From assembly GCA_020723185.1 (NCBI GenBank), contig DYJI01000003.1, positions 186,001 through 250,000 on the forward strand: DNA of 64,000 nt, written 5' to 3'. The translations under genes were made by a program, and so were the position numbers. The notes below the pieces were generated by a model. The model was not told the origin of the DNA. It saw nothing but the letters and a program-made list of their open reading frames with translations, and searched no databases. This stretch comes from Sideroxydans lithotrophicus. GTDB lineage: Bacteria; Pseudomonadota; Gammaproteobacteria; Burkholderiales; Gallionellaceae. Positions 28,170-39,410 of this stretch are shown piece after piece; positions within the stretch are counted from its first letter, which is position 1, and the number at the start of each line of letters is the position of its first letter.

Positions 28170-29672
28170 TCAACGACGGCGACGGGCGGACGTACTGCCG
28201 CCCATCAGCGACCCCAGTACGCCGCGTATCAGTTGACGCCCGAGTTCGGCACCGACGGTGCGCACCACACTCTTCACCATGGCCTCGCCCACACCCTGAC
28301 GGCGCGAACTGCCGCCTCCGAGGAGTCCGCCCAGCAGTCCGCCGCCGGAGGCTGCGGGCGTGGTGCTCTCCGTCTTCGCTTCTGCCGCCTGCTGTTCGGC
28401 GGCGCGTCCTTTCAGCATCTCGTAGGCCGATTCGCGGTCCACCGCCTTCTCATACACGCCGGCGACGATGGAGTTGGCGATGATGTCCTTGCGCTCGGTT
28501 TCGCTGAGCGGACCGATCTGCGCGCGCGGTGGCACGATCAGCGCGCGCTCCACGATGCCGGGCGTGCCCTTCTCGTTCAGCGTGGAGACCAGCGCCTCGC
28601 CCACGCCGAGTTCGGTGATGACGGCTTCCTCGTCCAGTGCCGCGTTGTCGCGCATGGTCTGGGCGGCGGCGCGCACCGCCTTCTGGTCGCGTGCGGAGAA
28701 GGCGCGCAGCGCGTGCTGCACACGGTTGCCGAGCTGGCCGAGGATCTTGTCCGGCACATCGGCCGGGTTCTGCGTGACGAAATACACGCCCACGCCCTTG
28801 GAACGGATCAGGCGCACCACCTGCTCGATCTTGTCGACCAGCGCGGCGGGCGCGTCGTTGAACAGCAGGTGCGCTTCATCGAAGAAGAACACCAGTTTGG
28901 GTTTCTCCAGGTCGCCCGCCTCGGGCAGGTTCTCATACAGTTCCGAGAGCAGCCACAGCAATAGCGTCGAATAAACCTTGGGCGACTGCATCAGCTTGTC
29001 GGCGGCAAGGATGTTGATCACTCCCGCGCCGCGGTCGGTCTGCATCAGGTCGTGGATGTCCAGCATCGGCTCGCCGAACAGTTGCTCGCCTCCCTCGTGG
29101 TCGAGCTGTAGCAGGCCGCGCTGGATGGCGCCTATGCTGGCGGCGGAGATGTTGCCGTACTCGGTGGTGAATTCCTTCGCGTGCTCGCCCACGTACTGCA
29201 CCATGGCGCGCAGGTCCTTGAAATCCAGCAGCAGCATGCCGTTGTCGTCGGCGATCTTGAATACCAGTGTGAGCACGCCTTGCTGCGTGTCGTTCAGGTT
29301 CAGCATGCGGCCCAGCAGCAACGGCCCCATGTCCGACACGGTGGCGCGCACCGGATGGCCGAGCTTGCCTTCCACGTCCCAGAACGTCACCGGGTAGCTG
29401 CGGTGCTCGAAGTCATCCAGTTTGAGTTGCTCGACGCGCGCCTGTACCTTGGCGTTGCCGCCGCCCTGTTTGGCCACGCCGGAAAGGTCGCCCTTGATGT
29501 CGGACAGGAACACCGGCACGCCGATGCGGCTGAAACTTTCGGCGAGCGATTGCAGCGTCACCGTCTTGCCGGTGCCGGTCGCGCCGGTGATCAGGCCGTG
29601 GCGGTTGGCCATCTGCGGCAGCAATAGCAGTTCGTGCTGGTCGTTCTTGGCGATGAGCAGTGGGGCGGTCAT
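28170..29672 (-). CDS. HerA-like ATPase (DUF853/YjgR family)
   Basis: 500-residue P-loop ATPase of the HerA/FtsK superfamily. Walker A is [10 protein letters not shown] near residue 35, Walker B is [15 protein letters not shown], and an arginine-finger region follows at [15 protein letters not shown]. The C-terminus has a Gly/Ser-rich linker ([18 protein letters not shown]) and a short basic end. Proteins of this family are usually single-gene and of unclear function; here it leads a run with a methyltransferase and a DNA-repair protein. ATG 29672 was chosen over an upstream extension to 29759. Confidence 0.83.
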   Translation of the reverse strand: MTAPLLIAKNDQHELLLLPQMANRHGLITGATGTGKTVTLQSLAESFSRIGVPVFLSDIKGDLSGVAKQGGGNAKVQARVEQLKLDDFEHRSYPVTFWDVEGKLGHPVRATVSDMGPLLLGRMLNLNDTQQGVLTLVFKIADDNGMLLLDFKDLRAMVQYVGEHAKEFTTEYGNISAASIGAIQRGLLQLDHEGGEQLFGEPMLDIHDLMQTDRGAGVINILAADKLMQSPKVYSTLLLWLLSELYENLPEAGDLEKPKLVFFFDEAHLLFNDAPAALVDKIEQVVRLIRSKGVGVYFVTQNPADVPDKILGQLGNRVQHALRAFSARDQKAVRAAAQTMRDNAALDEEAVITELGVGEALVSTLNEKGTPGIVERALIVPPRAQIGPLSETERKDIIANSIVAGVYEKAVDRESAYEMLKGRAAEQQAAEAKTESTTPAASGGGLLGGLLGGGSSRRQGVGEAMVKSVVRTVGAELGRQLIRGVLGSLMGGSTSARRRR

Positions 29673-29857
29673 GCGTATCCTTGAAAGGTTTGAGTTGTCC
29701 TGCCTGGGCCGGCAGTCTGGATGGGGCGCAATTATGGTGTCAGGGATGGTTTGCTGCAATCACTCGCTGGCGGAGGCTATATCCTGCTGCGAGGGTTATA
29801 TTGCTGCCGCAGGAGAATGGGCGGATACAATGCATCCGATTCAAATCGGGAGTCGTC

Positions 29858-32071
29858 ATGAGGAAGGTATGGTGGTGTGTAGCGTTATGTCTGATCGCGA
29901 TGTCCTCGCAGGCCGACGGATTCAAGGTCAGCGGCCAAGTGTTCGAGAAAGGGACTGGACGGTCACTGCAGGGGGCGCAGGTCACGGTGCGGGACTTGCC
30001 GGGTAGTGCTGCCGAGAGCGATGCGAGTGGCAGTTTCGAGATCGACTTGCCGGGTTACGGAGATTTTGAGCTGGAGCTTCGTTATGCGGGTGTTCCGCTC
30101 GTGCGGGCGGTGCATCTTGAGCCGGGGGGACAAGTCCCTGTGCAGACTTTTTATGTTCGACTTCCGGAGACCTTGCGCGAGATGGTGGTGACGGCGCCGC
30201 GTTCACCGGACCGGGTGAGCAAGAGCGTCATCAGCGGCAAGACCTTGAGCAGCATCGCCGGTTCGGGCGGCGATCCGCTGGCCGGGCTGCAGGCCATGCC
30301 GGGCGTGGTCGCGGTCAACGGCAGCAGTGCCCCGGCGGTACGCGGCTCCGGCCCCGGCGACAACGTGTATTACGTGGATGGTCTGGTGATCGGCAAGTTG
30401 TTCCATTACGGTAGTCTCAGCGTGTTCAACGCCGACCTGATCGAGGACTTCAATCTGTACAGTGCGGCGTTCAGTCCCCACTATGGCGATGTGACCGGCG
30501 CGGTGATCGATGTCGCCCTGCGCAAGCCGCGCACCGACCGCCTCGGCGGCAAGGTCAATGTCAGTCTGATGGGTGCGGACTTTCTGGTGGAAGGGCCACG
30601 CAACGATGACCAGTCGTTCTATTTCGCTGCCCGCCGCAGTTATATCGACCTGTTCATCAAACAGATCGAAGACAAGGGCGTGACCATCCAGATCCCGCGT
30701 TACTGGGATTATCAGGGCAAGTATCTGTGGAACCTGAACGATGCGAACAAGCTCAGTTTCCATCTGCACGGCGCTGGCGACCAGCTCGCGCTGAATTTTT
30801 CGGCGACGTCCAATGCGGCGATCCGCGAACCTGTGCTGGCCGGGGATCTGTCTTTGTCCGATTCGGGGGCATCACAGGCTGTGATACTGGACAGCGTGCT
30901 GTCGGATACGACCCTCAATACCCTTACCCTGCAACACCGCACGCGCGATGCGAGCAACCGCATCGCACAGGCAGGCACTTTGGATCTCACCCAGGAAAGT
31001 CTGCTGTTGCGCGACCAGGTCCGGTTGGAGCTGTCTGCGGGGCATGAGCTGACACTGGGAGCGGAATTGGGTCAGACCAAGGTCACGGTGGATGCCGATC
31101 TGAACAACACCCCCTGCACGCAGTTCGACGCCAACTGTGACCTCACCACCGGGACGAGGGAGCAATTGAGAGATGCTTTTACGAGCCGCTTGCTGGCGAT
31201 GTCGGTGCAAGACAGGAAGCGTGTGCGGGATGATCTGACGCTGGTCGGTGGCGTGCGTTATTCGAAGGAGGATTATCTGGATCGTAGCTACACAGAGCCG
31301 CGCGTAGGGGTGGAATGGGAGTGGAGTCGCGACACCCTGCTCACGGCAGGATGGGGCAGACACAACCAGATGCCGACCGGCCAGCAGATCGTGCGCGTGT
31401 TCGGCAACCCAGGTCTGGACCATATCCGCGCCGACCATCGCGTGGTCGGCATCGCGCAGAGACTGGATGCGGACTGGAACTGGAAGAGCGAGGCCTATTA
31501 CAAGAGATTCAGCAATCTGGTGGTCAGCGACCGGACACTCAATTACATCAACGCGGCCAGCGGCAAGGCCTATGGTCTGGAGTTCCTGCTCAAGAAAGAA
31601 GAGACCGACAAGCTTTCGGGCTGGTTCGTGCTCAATCTCGCCAAGTCGCAGCGGCGCAACGATGTGACCGGTGAAGCCTTCCGTTTCGAGTATGACGAAC
31701 CGGTGAACACGACACTGGTCGGCAGATACAAGCTGGATGAGGACTGGAGTTTCGGGTTGAAGTGGAACTATCATTCCGGCAGTCCCTATACCCCGGTCAT
31801 CGGCACCAGCGGCAACTATCCGGATGGCCGCTTCATCCCCCGCTACGCAGGCATCAATTCAGGCACCTTGCCGGTGTACCACAAGCTCGACCTGCGGGCG
31901 GACCGTTACATGGTGATGGACCGCTGGAAGTTGAATGCCTACTTCGAGCTGAACAACGTCTACCGGCGCAAGAACATCGCGGGGTATACCTACAATGCGG
32001 ATTACTCCACGCGCGAAGAGGTCTACACCTTCGAGCTGCCGATCTCCTTCGGTGTGCAGGGTGAGTTCTAG
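29858..32071 (+). CDS. TonB-dependent outer-membrane receptor
   Basis: 737-residue receptor. The signal peptide (about 1-19) is followed by a carboxypeptidase-regulatory-like beta domain (about 22-95: VSGQVFEKGTGRSLQGAQVT), a plug (about 105-215, with MPGVVAVNGSSAPAVRGSG and NVYYVDGLVIG) and a 22-strand barrel that ends with Phe, as outer-membrane porins do. Ligand unknown; iron siderophores, metals and sugars are all possible. No TonB/ExbBD genes are adjacent. The ATG at 29858 is the only start giving a signal peptide, although the frame stays open to 29660. Confidence 0.86.
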   Translation: MRKVWWCVALCLIAMSSQADGFKVSGQVFEKGTGRSLQGAQVTVRDLPGSAAESDASGSFEIDLPGYGDFELELRYAGVPLVRAVHLEPGGQVPVQTFYVRLPETLREMVVTAPRSPDRVSKSVISGKTLSSIAGSGGDPLAGLQAMPGVVAVNGSSAPAVRGSGPGDNVYYVDGLVIGKLFHYGSLSVFNADLIEDFNLYSAAFSPHYGDVTGAVIDVALRKPRTDRLGGKVNVSLMGADFLVEGPRNDDQSFYFAARRSYIDLFIKQIEDKGVTIQIPRYWDYQGKYLWNLNDANKLSFHLHGAGDQLALNFSATSNAAIREPVLAGDLSLSDSGASQAVILDSVLSDTTLNTLTLQHRTRDASNRIAQAGTLDLTQESLLLRDQVRLELSAGHELTLGAELGQTKVTVDADLNNTPCTQFDANCDLTTGTREQLRDAFTSRLLAMSVQDRKRVRDDLTLVGGVRYSKEDYLDRSYTEPRVGVEWEWSRDTLLTAGWGRHNQMPTGQQIVRVFGNPGLDHIRADHRVVGIAQRLDADWNWKSEAYYKRFSNLVVSDRTLNYINAASGKAYGLEFLLKKEETDKLSGWFVLNLAKSQRRNDVTGEAFRFEYDEPVNTTLVGRYKLDEDWSFGLKWNYHSGSPYTPVIGTSGNYPDGRFIPRYAGINSGTLPVYHKLDLRADRYMVMDRWKLNAYFELNNVYRRKNIAGYTYNADYSTREEVYTFELPISFGVQGEF

Positions 32072-32171
32072 AAAAACGAAAAAAAAGCCTAAAGTATCTG
32101 CCAGTCGTGCCGATAAAACGTTCATGGATGAGCGGTAAAGCGTCCTTCGAACACATACAAGGAGGTCTATC

Positions 32172-32378
32172 ATGGCAATAAACCCTGTAGATTCAAGCAG
32201 TAACTATGTATCGCAAGTGCAGCCCCAACCGCAACCGCGCGATGAACGGGAAGCGTTGAAGGTTCGCGATGACGCTGCAGCCAAGGCGGCTGCCGCCGCT
32301 CAGGTGACAGAGACACCGAAACCGACCGTGAACACGCAAGGCCAGACGGTGGGTTCCGTCATCAACGTGCAGGCCTGA
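32172..32378 (+). CDS. Small Gln/Ala-rich protein of unknown function
   Basis: 68 residues, beginning MAINPVDSSSNYVSQ, with a Gln/Pro stretch, a basic-acidic segment (PRDEREALKVRDD), an Ala run and the end GSVINVQA. No signal peptide or membrane segment. A strong Shine-Dalgarno AAGGAGG precedes the ATG by 5-6 nt and a clean terminator follows, so the short gene looks real. It resembles small proteins annotated as hypothetical in related bacteria; I assign no function. Confidence 0.7.
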   Translation: MAINPVDSSSNYVSQVQPQPQPRDEREALKVRDDAAAKAAAAAQVTETPKPTVNTQGQTVGSVINVQA

Positions 32379-32403
32379 CCCGGTCGGAGCCGTCAGGTTC
32401 GCG

Positions 32404-32433
32404 AGGCGCACCCGCTTGGGTGCGCCTTTTTTC
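32404..32433 (+). terminator. Intrinsic terminator
   Basis: Perfect 10-bp stem AGGCGCACCC / GGGTGCGCCT with loop GCTT, followed by a run of Ts. It ends the small gene at 32172-32378, and the convergent TPR gene ends just beyond it. Confidence 0.9.
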
Positions 32434-32466
32434 TGCCTGCAGAACCCGGCTCATCCGGGTACGTGA

Positions 32467-33936
32467 TCATCGGGCAGCGCCGGCTTTGTCGATCGCCTCG
32501 ATGCGTTTCTGGGCGTTCTTGCTCAGGCTGTGGTCCGGATGACGGGTGAGGAATTCGGCATACAGGGCGCGCGCTGCTGTCTTGTCGCCGAGTTTCTCTT
32601 CGGTGATCTCTCCGTTCTTGTATTCGGCTTTCACTGCTTCTTCGTGTTGCGGGGAGAGCGCCATGATCCGCAGGTTGATGTCTATCGCTTTGGCCCAGTC
32701 GCGCGTGCTGAACAACGCGAGCCGCTCGGCAGCCAGCAAAGCTTCCATACCTTCATCGCCCTTGAATAGTTCGGCCAGCTTGAGATGGCTTTCTATCGCC
32801 TGTGCAGGCTGTCTGGTCTTGTTTTGCTGGATGGCGGCCATAGCGCGCAGGGCGCGCAGGACGATCTGGTCATCCTTGTAGCGTGCGACGATGGCCTCGT
32901 TGGTCTTGATCGCATTGGGGTAATCCTGCATGTCCTCGTCATACATCGCCGCGAGCGCTTCATAACCCTGTTTGGTTTCGGCGGAATCGGGGAATTTGCT
33001 TATCAGCTGGTTATAGCTTGCTACAGCCTGGGGATAGGCGTGCATGCTCTTGCGCTGTAACGTTGCTTTGGCCAGCAGGCTGTGCGCGTGCAGCGGGCTT
33101 TCCGGATACAGGGCGATCAATTTGTCGAAGTGATGGATCCCGGACTGTGCATCCAGCAAGGCAGCCTGGCGTGCCCAGACATGCTCGATCTGGTCTTCCT
33201 GCAGCCAGCCCTGATTGGCTGACAGGAAGGAGTCGCAAGCTTCGGCTATCGGGCGGGCCCAATCCTTTTCCGGGTTCTCGCCCAGAAGGCGAAGTAATCC
33301 GGCCGTACGCGCTTCGCGTTCCCCTTGCAGGCTGCCGATCTTCTCGCCCAGGCTTTTCAGCAAGTCAGCCTGTTTCTTCAGCTCATCGCCAGCCATTGCC
33401 TGCAGTCGCTTGATGGCTTCCTGCTCGAAAGGCGTGCCGGGGTAGGCAGCGCGCAACAGGAGCAGATCTATCGCTGCAGCCGGATATTCGCCGATGCGTT
33501 GATGCACCTGTGCCATCAGCAGGTATGCCTCGGCAGTCTCCGGAAGTTCCGGGTGGCGCTCGGCAAAGCGGCGCATCTCGGCCAACAGCTCCGCGTCGAT
33601 CGGGTTCTGCGATGACGTGAGCAATCGCGCGAACATGTTCTTCTTCACTTCGGTGGCCTTGACCGCAAGCCGTAACAACTCCAGCTTCCGGGGGGCGAGT
33701 CTTTGATGCAGGGCAGCCAATGTTGCACTGTCGGGCTCCGGCTCGGCTGCAACGGGGACGAGTGTGACCTCGGCGATGGGCGGGGCGTCAGGGATATCGC
33801 TGGTGGCGGGTGTGGCGGTTGGCTGTTCGACTGTCTCGCTAGTCGTCGTGGCTGGATCGGCATCGGTAACCTCATCCGCTGCCCAAGCCGTCGTGAGCGC
33901 CAACCCAAATCCCGCTGCCAGCAGTATCTTTCTCAT
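32467..33936 (-). CDS. Periplasmic TPR-repeat protein
   Basis: 489-residue exported protein. The signal peptide is MRKILLAAGFGLALTTAWAA; an acidic/Pro/Thr-rich linker (about 22-70) follows, then a TPR/coiled helical solenoid to the end. Repeat-like units include AYLLMAQVHQRIGEYPAAAI, AVASYNQLISKFPDSAETKQ and ALYAEFLTRHPDHSLSKNAQ. No catalytic motif. It is transcribed alone and convergent with the small protein gene. The architecture resembles scaffold proteins such as YbgF/BamD-type TPRs, but it is not either of those. Confidence 0.75.
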   Translation of the reverse strand: MRKILLAAGFGLALTTAWAADEVTDADPATTTSETVEQPTATPATSDIPDAPPIAEVTLVPVAAEPEPDSATLAALHQRLAPRKLELLRLAVKATEVKKNMFARLLTSSQNPIDAELLAEMRRFAERHPELPETAEAYLLMAQVHQRIGEYPAAAIDLLLLRAAYPGTPFEQEAIKRLQAMAGDELKKQADLLKSLGEKIGSLQGEREARTAGLLRLLGENPEKDWARPIAEACDSFLSANQGWLQEDQIEHVWARQAALLDAQSGIHHFDKLIALYPESPLHAHSLLAKATLQRKSMHAYPQAVASYNQLISKFPDSAETKQGYEALAAMYDEDMQDYPNAIKTNEAIVARYKDDQIVLRALRAMAAIQQNKTRQPAQAIESHLKLAELFKGDEGMEALLAAERLALFSTRDWAKAIDINLRIMALSPQHEEAVKAEYKNGEITEEKLGDKTAARALYAEFLTRHPDHSLSKNAQKRIEAIDKAGAAR

Positions 33937-34078
33937 ACGCGATCTCCCTGATATGTATTTTTGTTATCGAATGGCGAGCGAGGTTAGCAGGCGCGCCGGA
34001 AGGTTACAACCGAAGGGTGTGCCGGGCTCAAGGCTGATCGCTTGGCAAGGTTGCCGGGTCTTGGCTACAGCGGCTGTC

Positions 34079-35020
34079 TTACAAGGTGATGCCGGCTTCC
34101 TCCGCCTGGATGTCGGCGAAATAGCTGCTGCGCACCATCGGCGCGCAGGCGGCGTGCGAAAAGCCCATCTTCTTCGCTTCTTGCTCGAACCACTTGAAAG
34201 TCTCCGGCGTGACATAGCGCAGCACCGGCAGATGGCCGTTCGACGGTTGCAGGTACTGGCCCAGGGTCAGCATCTCCACATCATGCGCACGCAGGTCGCG
34301 CATCACTTGCAGCACCTCCTCGTCGGTCTCACCCAGTCCCAGCATCAGGCCGGACTTGGTGGTCACCTGCGGGAAGCGCGTTTTGAACTCTTTCAGCAGT
34401 TTGAGCGAGTGCGCATAGTCGGCCCCGGGACGTGCCATGGGATACAAGCGCGGCACGGTCTCCAGATTGTGGTTCAGCACATCGGGCAGCTCGTCGGCCA
34501 TGGCATCCAGCGCCACGTTGAGACGGCCACGGAAGTCCGGTACCAGCGTCTCCAGCTTGGTGGTGGGCGAGGCGGCGCGTATCGCGCGCAGGCAGGCGGA
34601 GAAGTGCGCCGCGCCGCCGTCGCGCAGGTCGTCGCGGTCCACGCTGGTGATCACCGCATAGCGCAGCTTGAGCAGGCCGATCGAGTGGGCGAGGTTCTTG
34701 GGTTCGTCAGCATCGGGCGGCAACGGTTTGCCGTGTGCCACGTCGCAGAACGGGCAGCGGCGGGTGCAGATATCGCCCAGGATCATGAAGCTGGCCGTGC
34801 CCTTGCCGAAGCATTCGCCGATGTTGGGGCAGGAGGCTTCCTCGCATACCGTGTGCAGGCTGTGCTCGCGCAGCATGCGCTTCACTTCGTTATACCCCGC
34901 GCCGCTGCCTGATTTCACGCGTATCCATTGCGGCTTGCGCAGGCGTTCCTGCAAGGGGATGATCTTGATCGGGTTGCGTGCGGTTTTGGCCGCACCGGTC
35001 TGTTTGGTGGTGTCGTTCAT
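34079..35020 (-). CDS. lipA: Lipoyl synthase
   Basis: Radical-SAM enzyme that inserts two sulfurs into protein-bound octanoyl groups. The auxiliary cluster Cys set is visible in [20 protein letters not shown], the radical-SAM triad in [13 protein letters not shown], and the C-terminal conserved RSSY motif. 313 residues, normal. lipB is not adjacent here. It is divergent from sodB with about 107 bp between the start codons. Confidence 0.96.
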   Translation of the reverse strand: MNDTTKQTGAAKTARNPIKIIPLQERLRKPQWIRVKSGSGAGYNEVKRMLREHSLHTVCEEASCPNIGECFGKGTASFMILGDICTRRCPFCDVAHGKPLPPDADEPKNLAHSIGLLKLRYAVITSVDRDDLRDGGAAHFSACLRAIRAASPTTKLETLVPDFRGRLNVALDAMADELPDVLNHNLETVPRLYPMARPGADYAHSLKLLKEFKTRFPQVTTKSGLMLGLGETDEEVLQVMRDLRAHDVEMLTLGQYLQPSNGHLPVLRYVTPETFKWFEQEAKKMGFSHAACAPMVRSSYFADIQAEEAGITL

Positions 35021-35127
35021 GGGACGGATTGTAAAGCATCCGAAATACCCAAGTATAAAAGTATGGTATATTTCTGCCCCGTAGCGTAGCCATTTCCGCT
35101 CATCGAATTCATCACAAGGAGACTCTC

Positions 35128-35712
35128 ATGGAACACCAACTGCCAGCGCTTCCCTATGCCAAAGATGCCCTCGCGCCGCACATGTCGGCCGAGACCTTCG
35201 ACTATCACTACAGCAAGCACCACCAGGCGTATGTGACCAACCTGAACAACCTGATCAAGGGTACCGAATACGAGAATCTCGATCTGGAAGCCATCATCAA
35301 GAAGGCACCGGCCGGCGGCATCTACAACAACTCCGCGCAGGTGTGGAACCACACCTTCTTCTGGAACTGCATGAAGCCGAACGGCGGCGGCGCACCGAGC
35401 GGCGCACTGGCCGACGCGATCAACAAGAAGTGGGGTTCGCTGGACGAATTCAAGAAGGCCTTCCAGACTTCCGCCGTCGGCAACTTCGGCTCGGGCTGGA
35501 CCTGGCTGGTCAAGAAGGCCGACGGCTCGGTCGACATCGTCAACATGGGCGCCGCCGGCACCCCGCTGACCACCGGCGACAAGGCTTTGCTGTGCATCGA
35601 CGTCTGGGAGCACGCCTACTACATCGACTACCGCAACCTGCGTCCCAAGTTCGTCGAGACTTTCCTCAACAACCTCGTGAACTGGCAATTCGCGGAAAAG
35701 AACTTCGCGTAA
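35128..35712 (+). CDS. sodB: Superoxide dismutase (Fe type)
   Basis: Converts superoxide to peroxide and oxygen in the cytoplasm. Metal ligands and surroundings are visible: His in HYSKHHQAYV, His in WNHTFFWNC, and Asp/His in CIDVWEHAYYIDYRN. 194 residues, matching bacterial FeSODs. The ATG follows a strong AAGGAG Shine-Dalgarno. An AT-rich stretch around 35053-35075 (TATAAAAG, TATATT) is a plausible promoter region. A second, degenerate copy of its last codons, 3'UTR and terminator lies at 39411-39574. Confidence 0.96.
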   Translation: MEHQLPALPYAKDALAPHMSAETFDYHYSKHHQAYVTNLNNLIKGTEYENLDLEAIIKKAPAGGIYNNSAQVWNHTFFWNCMKPNGGGAPSGALADAINKKWGSLDEFKKAFQTSAVGNFGSGWTWLVKKADGSVDIVNMGAAGTPLTTGDKALLCIDVWEHAYYIDYRNLRPKFVETFLNNLVNWQFAEKNFA

Positions 35713-35754
35713 TCCCCTGCCGTGCCTGGCACGGATCAGTTAGCAGGAAAGATG

Positions 35755-35784
35755 AAAGGCACCCGGGAGGGTGCCTTTTGTTTT
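35755..35784 (+). terminator. sodB intrinsic terminator
   Basis: Perfect 10-bp stem AAAGGCACCC / GGGTGCCTTT with loop GGGA, followed by a T-rich stretch. A closely related copy occurs at 39546-39574. Confidence 0.9.
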
Positions 35785-36043
35785 TGCAGCGATGCGATGC
35801 ATCGCGAAAGGTTTTGGAGCGGCCAAATCGAACAGTGGGCGGCATAGTTTGCGGCAACTATGGAACCATCAATGGTCATAGGAGCCGGAATTTCCAACTG
35901 CCTGCGGTGCTTCCGACTCGGAATTTTCAGATCCGCTATTGACATGAAAACCCAACGGTTTGACCGATAAGGAAATTTCCTGCTTGTTATTTGGTGTGAG
36001 TAGTCGCACGATAACCACGTCTGAGGAATCAAGGGCGAGCTCG
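35785..36043. other. Intergenic stretch at the left side of the accessory segment
   Basis: About 260 bp between the sodB terminator and the small gene at 36044. The reading frame of that gene stays open back to a TTG at 35960, but no ribosome-binding site supports the longer version. I see no tRNA, repeat or clear promoter here. Confidence 0.5.
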
Positions 36044-36298
36044 ATGAGACTTATTGAACAAGATGAGAAAGACGATTTCCTTGCGGTTTTGAAGCGATTC
36101 AAGCTATCCGAGGATGATTTTGTCCTGGTGGAGACCGATACGACAGACCCGAAGACGGATGAGATTCTTGCGCTGTCCGGCTTTGTCGTCATTACACGTA
36201 AGTCCACCAAGCTGAAAGCTCAATACCCGATTGGCGATGGTTCCAGATGGGTCGAGGAGTTTGAAAGAGACCTGGAAGCACATTTGTTCGGCAGATAA
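36044..36298 (+). CDS. Small conserved-looking protein, function unknown
   Basis: 84-residue acidic protein starting MRLIEQDEKDDFLAVLKRF. The second half (LSGFVVITRKSTKLKAQYPI then GDGSRWVEEFERDLEAHLFG) reads as a small beta-sheet followed by an amphipathic helix. I recall similar short proteins in betaproteobacteria but cannot name a family. The start is ATG 36044 with AAGGG about 7 nt upstream. Its GC content is lower than that of the core genes to the left. Confidence 0.6.
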   Translation: MRLIEQDEKDDFLAVLKRFKLSEDDFVLVETDTTDPKTDEILALSGFVVITRKSTKLKAQYPIGDGSRWVEEFERDLEAHLFGR

Positions 36299-36499
36299 CA
36301 ACGCTAGCAAGAATGCCTCACCTGGCCCGCCGATTTCCAGATGTCGCCGAAGCGACCTTGCAGTACCGGCCATCACTTCGATATTGACGATGCGTTAAGC
36401 ATGTCCTGGTGATCGCTTAAGGGAAACCACAAGGGTATGCCCCTGTTCTCTGTAGCCTGATTTCGGGGTATCCATATCCTGCGCGCTTAGGAGGATCTG

Positions 36500-37894
<1,395 letters not shown>

Positions 37895-37898
37895 ATAC

Positions 37899-37926
37899 TT
37901 GACTGAACATCTTGGTTATGTATAGT
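37899..37926 (+). promoter_or_regulatory. Sigma-70-like promoter
   Basis: TTGACT (-35), a 16-nt spacer and TATAGT (-10), placed just after the fumC stop. It would start a transcript with a leader of about 155 nt before the gene at 38087. Confidence 0.6.
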
Positions 37927-38086
37927 GGAGGCGTACTTCCCGCAATGGCGTTCTGACTGCCATGCCTCTCACAACTCACTGTTTCAACGCGAGTTGCGCA
38001 GTATCCATGACGGTATACCCGGCAAATCCCGCTGCCAGTTCACACCATGCGGTTGTGATGAGAATCACTAGCGAATGGAGGGTGCC

Positions 38087-38482
38087 ATGTCCGCATTTTT
38101 CGGAATAGATGAGCACAACGCCGAAGGCTTCATCGACAACGGCGTTTTCTGCCTGCCCCATACTCTCGATGGGAAATACGCACTACACAGCATCGTTTCG
38201 CCCATCCAGAACTCGGATATCGTCTTCATCAAGCAATGTTCGCCGCTATCCAGCCTGCATATCAAGGCGATAGGCGTAGTGCAGTCGAGTTACCCGATGA
38301 AAGTCCCGACCGAGGTTTGCCTGCCGGTGGAGTGGGTGTGGCAGGGCGAAAAGGTGCTGGATAACGTGGAAGAGGTGTTGGCGCAGTGTGGTGAGCCGCT
38401 GTACGAAGAGCACAACATCATGGTGCAGAGAGAGATCATCGACCTGCTGCCGACGAAGTACCACGTGGCACAACCGATATAA
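38087..38482 (+). CDS. Unrecognised protein, 131 residues
   Basis: Begins MSAFFGIDEHNAEGFIDNGV. No signal peptide or transmembrane segment; the sequence is mixed alpha/beta with a central beta-rich part (SLHIKAIGVVQSSYPMKVP) and an acidic helix (VEEVLAQCGEPLYEEHNI). I do not recognise a family. The ATG at 38087 is preceded by GGAGG 5 nt upstream, better than the ATG at 38075, which contains that GGAGG. It lies downstream of the promoter at 37899-37926. Confidence 0.6.
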   Translation: MSAFFGIDEHNAEGFIDNGVFCLPHTLDGKYALHSIVSPIQNSDIVFIKQCSPLSSLHIKAIGVVQSSYPMKVPTEVCLPVEWVWQGEKVLDNVEEVLAQCGEPLYEEHNIMVQREIIDLLPTKYHVAQPI

Positions 38483-38599
38483 GCCTGCCGTGTGCCGACA
38501 GTATCGACGGGCGGTCTTCATTCTCGACGCACTGGGTCCAAGCTTTCAAATTGCCGACTTGGCGCAAGCTGCCCTAGAACAGCGAGTGAGGAGGACATC

Positions 38600-38938
38600 A
38601 TGAGTGATCTATGCGAGCTGTCCAACAGGAAGTGCAAGCCTTGCGAAGGCGGCATGCCGCCCCTGTCACAGGAAGTGAGCAACAAGCTCTTAAGTCAACT
38701 TGATGGCTGGGCGTTGCAAGATAAGGTGATCCGCAAAACCTTCGAGTTCAAGAACTATTACCAGACCATGGCATTTGTAAACGCAGTGGCCTGGCTATCT
38801 CACCGGGAAGATCATCATCCGGACCTGAGTGTCGGATTCAATCGCTGCCAAGTCGAATACTCCACTCATTCAGTCAACGGGCTGTCGGAAAATGATTTCA
38901 TCTGCGCGGCAAAAGTAGATCGTCTGTTTCACCTGTGA
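38600..38938 (+). CDS. 4a-hydroxytetrahydrobiopterin dehydratase (PCD/DCoH)
   Basis: 112 residues. The PCD signature is present: SHREDHHPDLSVGFNRCQVE followed by YSTHSVNGLSENDF, with the catalytic HHP and a downstream His and Asp at family spacing. The N-terminus is Cys-rich (CELSNRKCKPCEGG), which is common in betaproteobacterial homologues. It normally recycles the pterin cofactor of phenylalanine hydroxylase, but no phhA is present; PCDs also occur near molybdopterin genes. SD GAGGA lies 6-10 nt before the ATG. Confidence 0.88.
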   Translation: MSDLCELSNRKCKPCEGGMPPLSQEVSNKLLSQLDGWALQDKVIRKTFEFKNYYQTMAFVNAVAWLSHREDHHPDLSVGFNRCQVEYSTHSVNGLSENDFICAAKVDRLFHL

Positions 38939-39007
38939 AATAGACCGAGCTGCGAGACCGGGAAAGCTGCTGGAATCAAGATGCATTCACAGTCATAAGG
39001 TTTAGCC

Positions 39008-39379
39008 ATGAAAATTCTATATGACAAAAATGAAGTGATCGCAGCCGCTAGGTATATCGTGGCAAACAAGCCCAGCGCCAAAGATCCGTCAGAGATCCCC
39101 CATACGGATCGAGGATTAAATCTGGAACGAGGGCATGTGGATGCCATCCTGAAAAATATGCGCGCGCTGGCAAGAGAGAATGAAAAGGTTTATCTGGCTG
39201 TTCAACAATCTCTGGCTGCTGGAAATTCGAATGTGGATCTGCTCTGGAGCAAATGGGTTGAAGTGCTCGGGGTCGGTGGCTATTGGATCATTGCCAACAT
39301 TGAAGAAGGCACGATCCAATTTGCAATCGCAGTATCCCCGTGGTTTGGCGACCCCATGGATATCGAGGAAGAAATATAA
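39008..39379 (+). CDS. Unrecognised protein, 123 residues
   Basis: Starts MKILYDKNEVIAAARYIV. Predominantly helical, with no signal peptide; the C-terminus (GGYWIIANIEEGTIQFAIAV) looks like a beta-hairpin. AT-rich for this window. No family recognised. It is the last intact gene before the sodB tail copy and is not obviously linked to the pterin dehydratase, 69 bp upstream. Confidence 0.55.
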   Translation: MKILYDKNEVIAAARYIVANKPSAKDPSEIPHTDRGLNLERGHVDAILKNMRALARENEKVYLAVQQSLAAGNSNVDLLWSKWVEVLGVGGYWIIANIEEGTIQFAIAVSPWFGDPMDIEEEI

Positions 39380-39410
39380 CTTTCCGGATTTGTAACAAGT
39401 ATGGTGGTTT

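Noticed and set aside
29660-29857. N-terminal extension of the TonB-dependent receptor
   Set aside because: The extra residues would precede the signal peptide and run into the HerA-like gene's start region.
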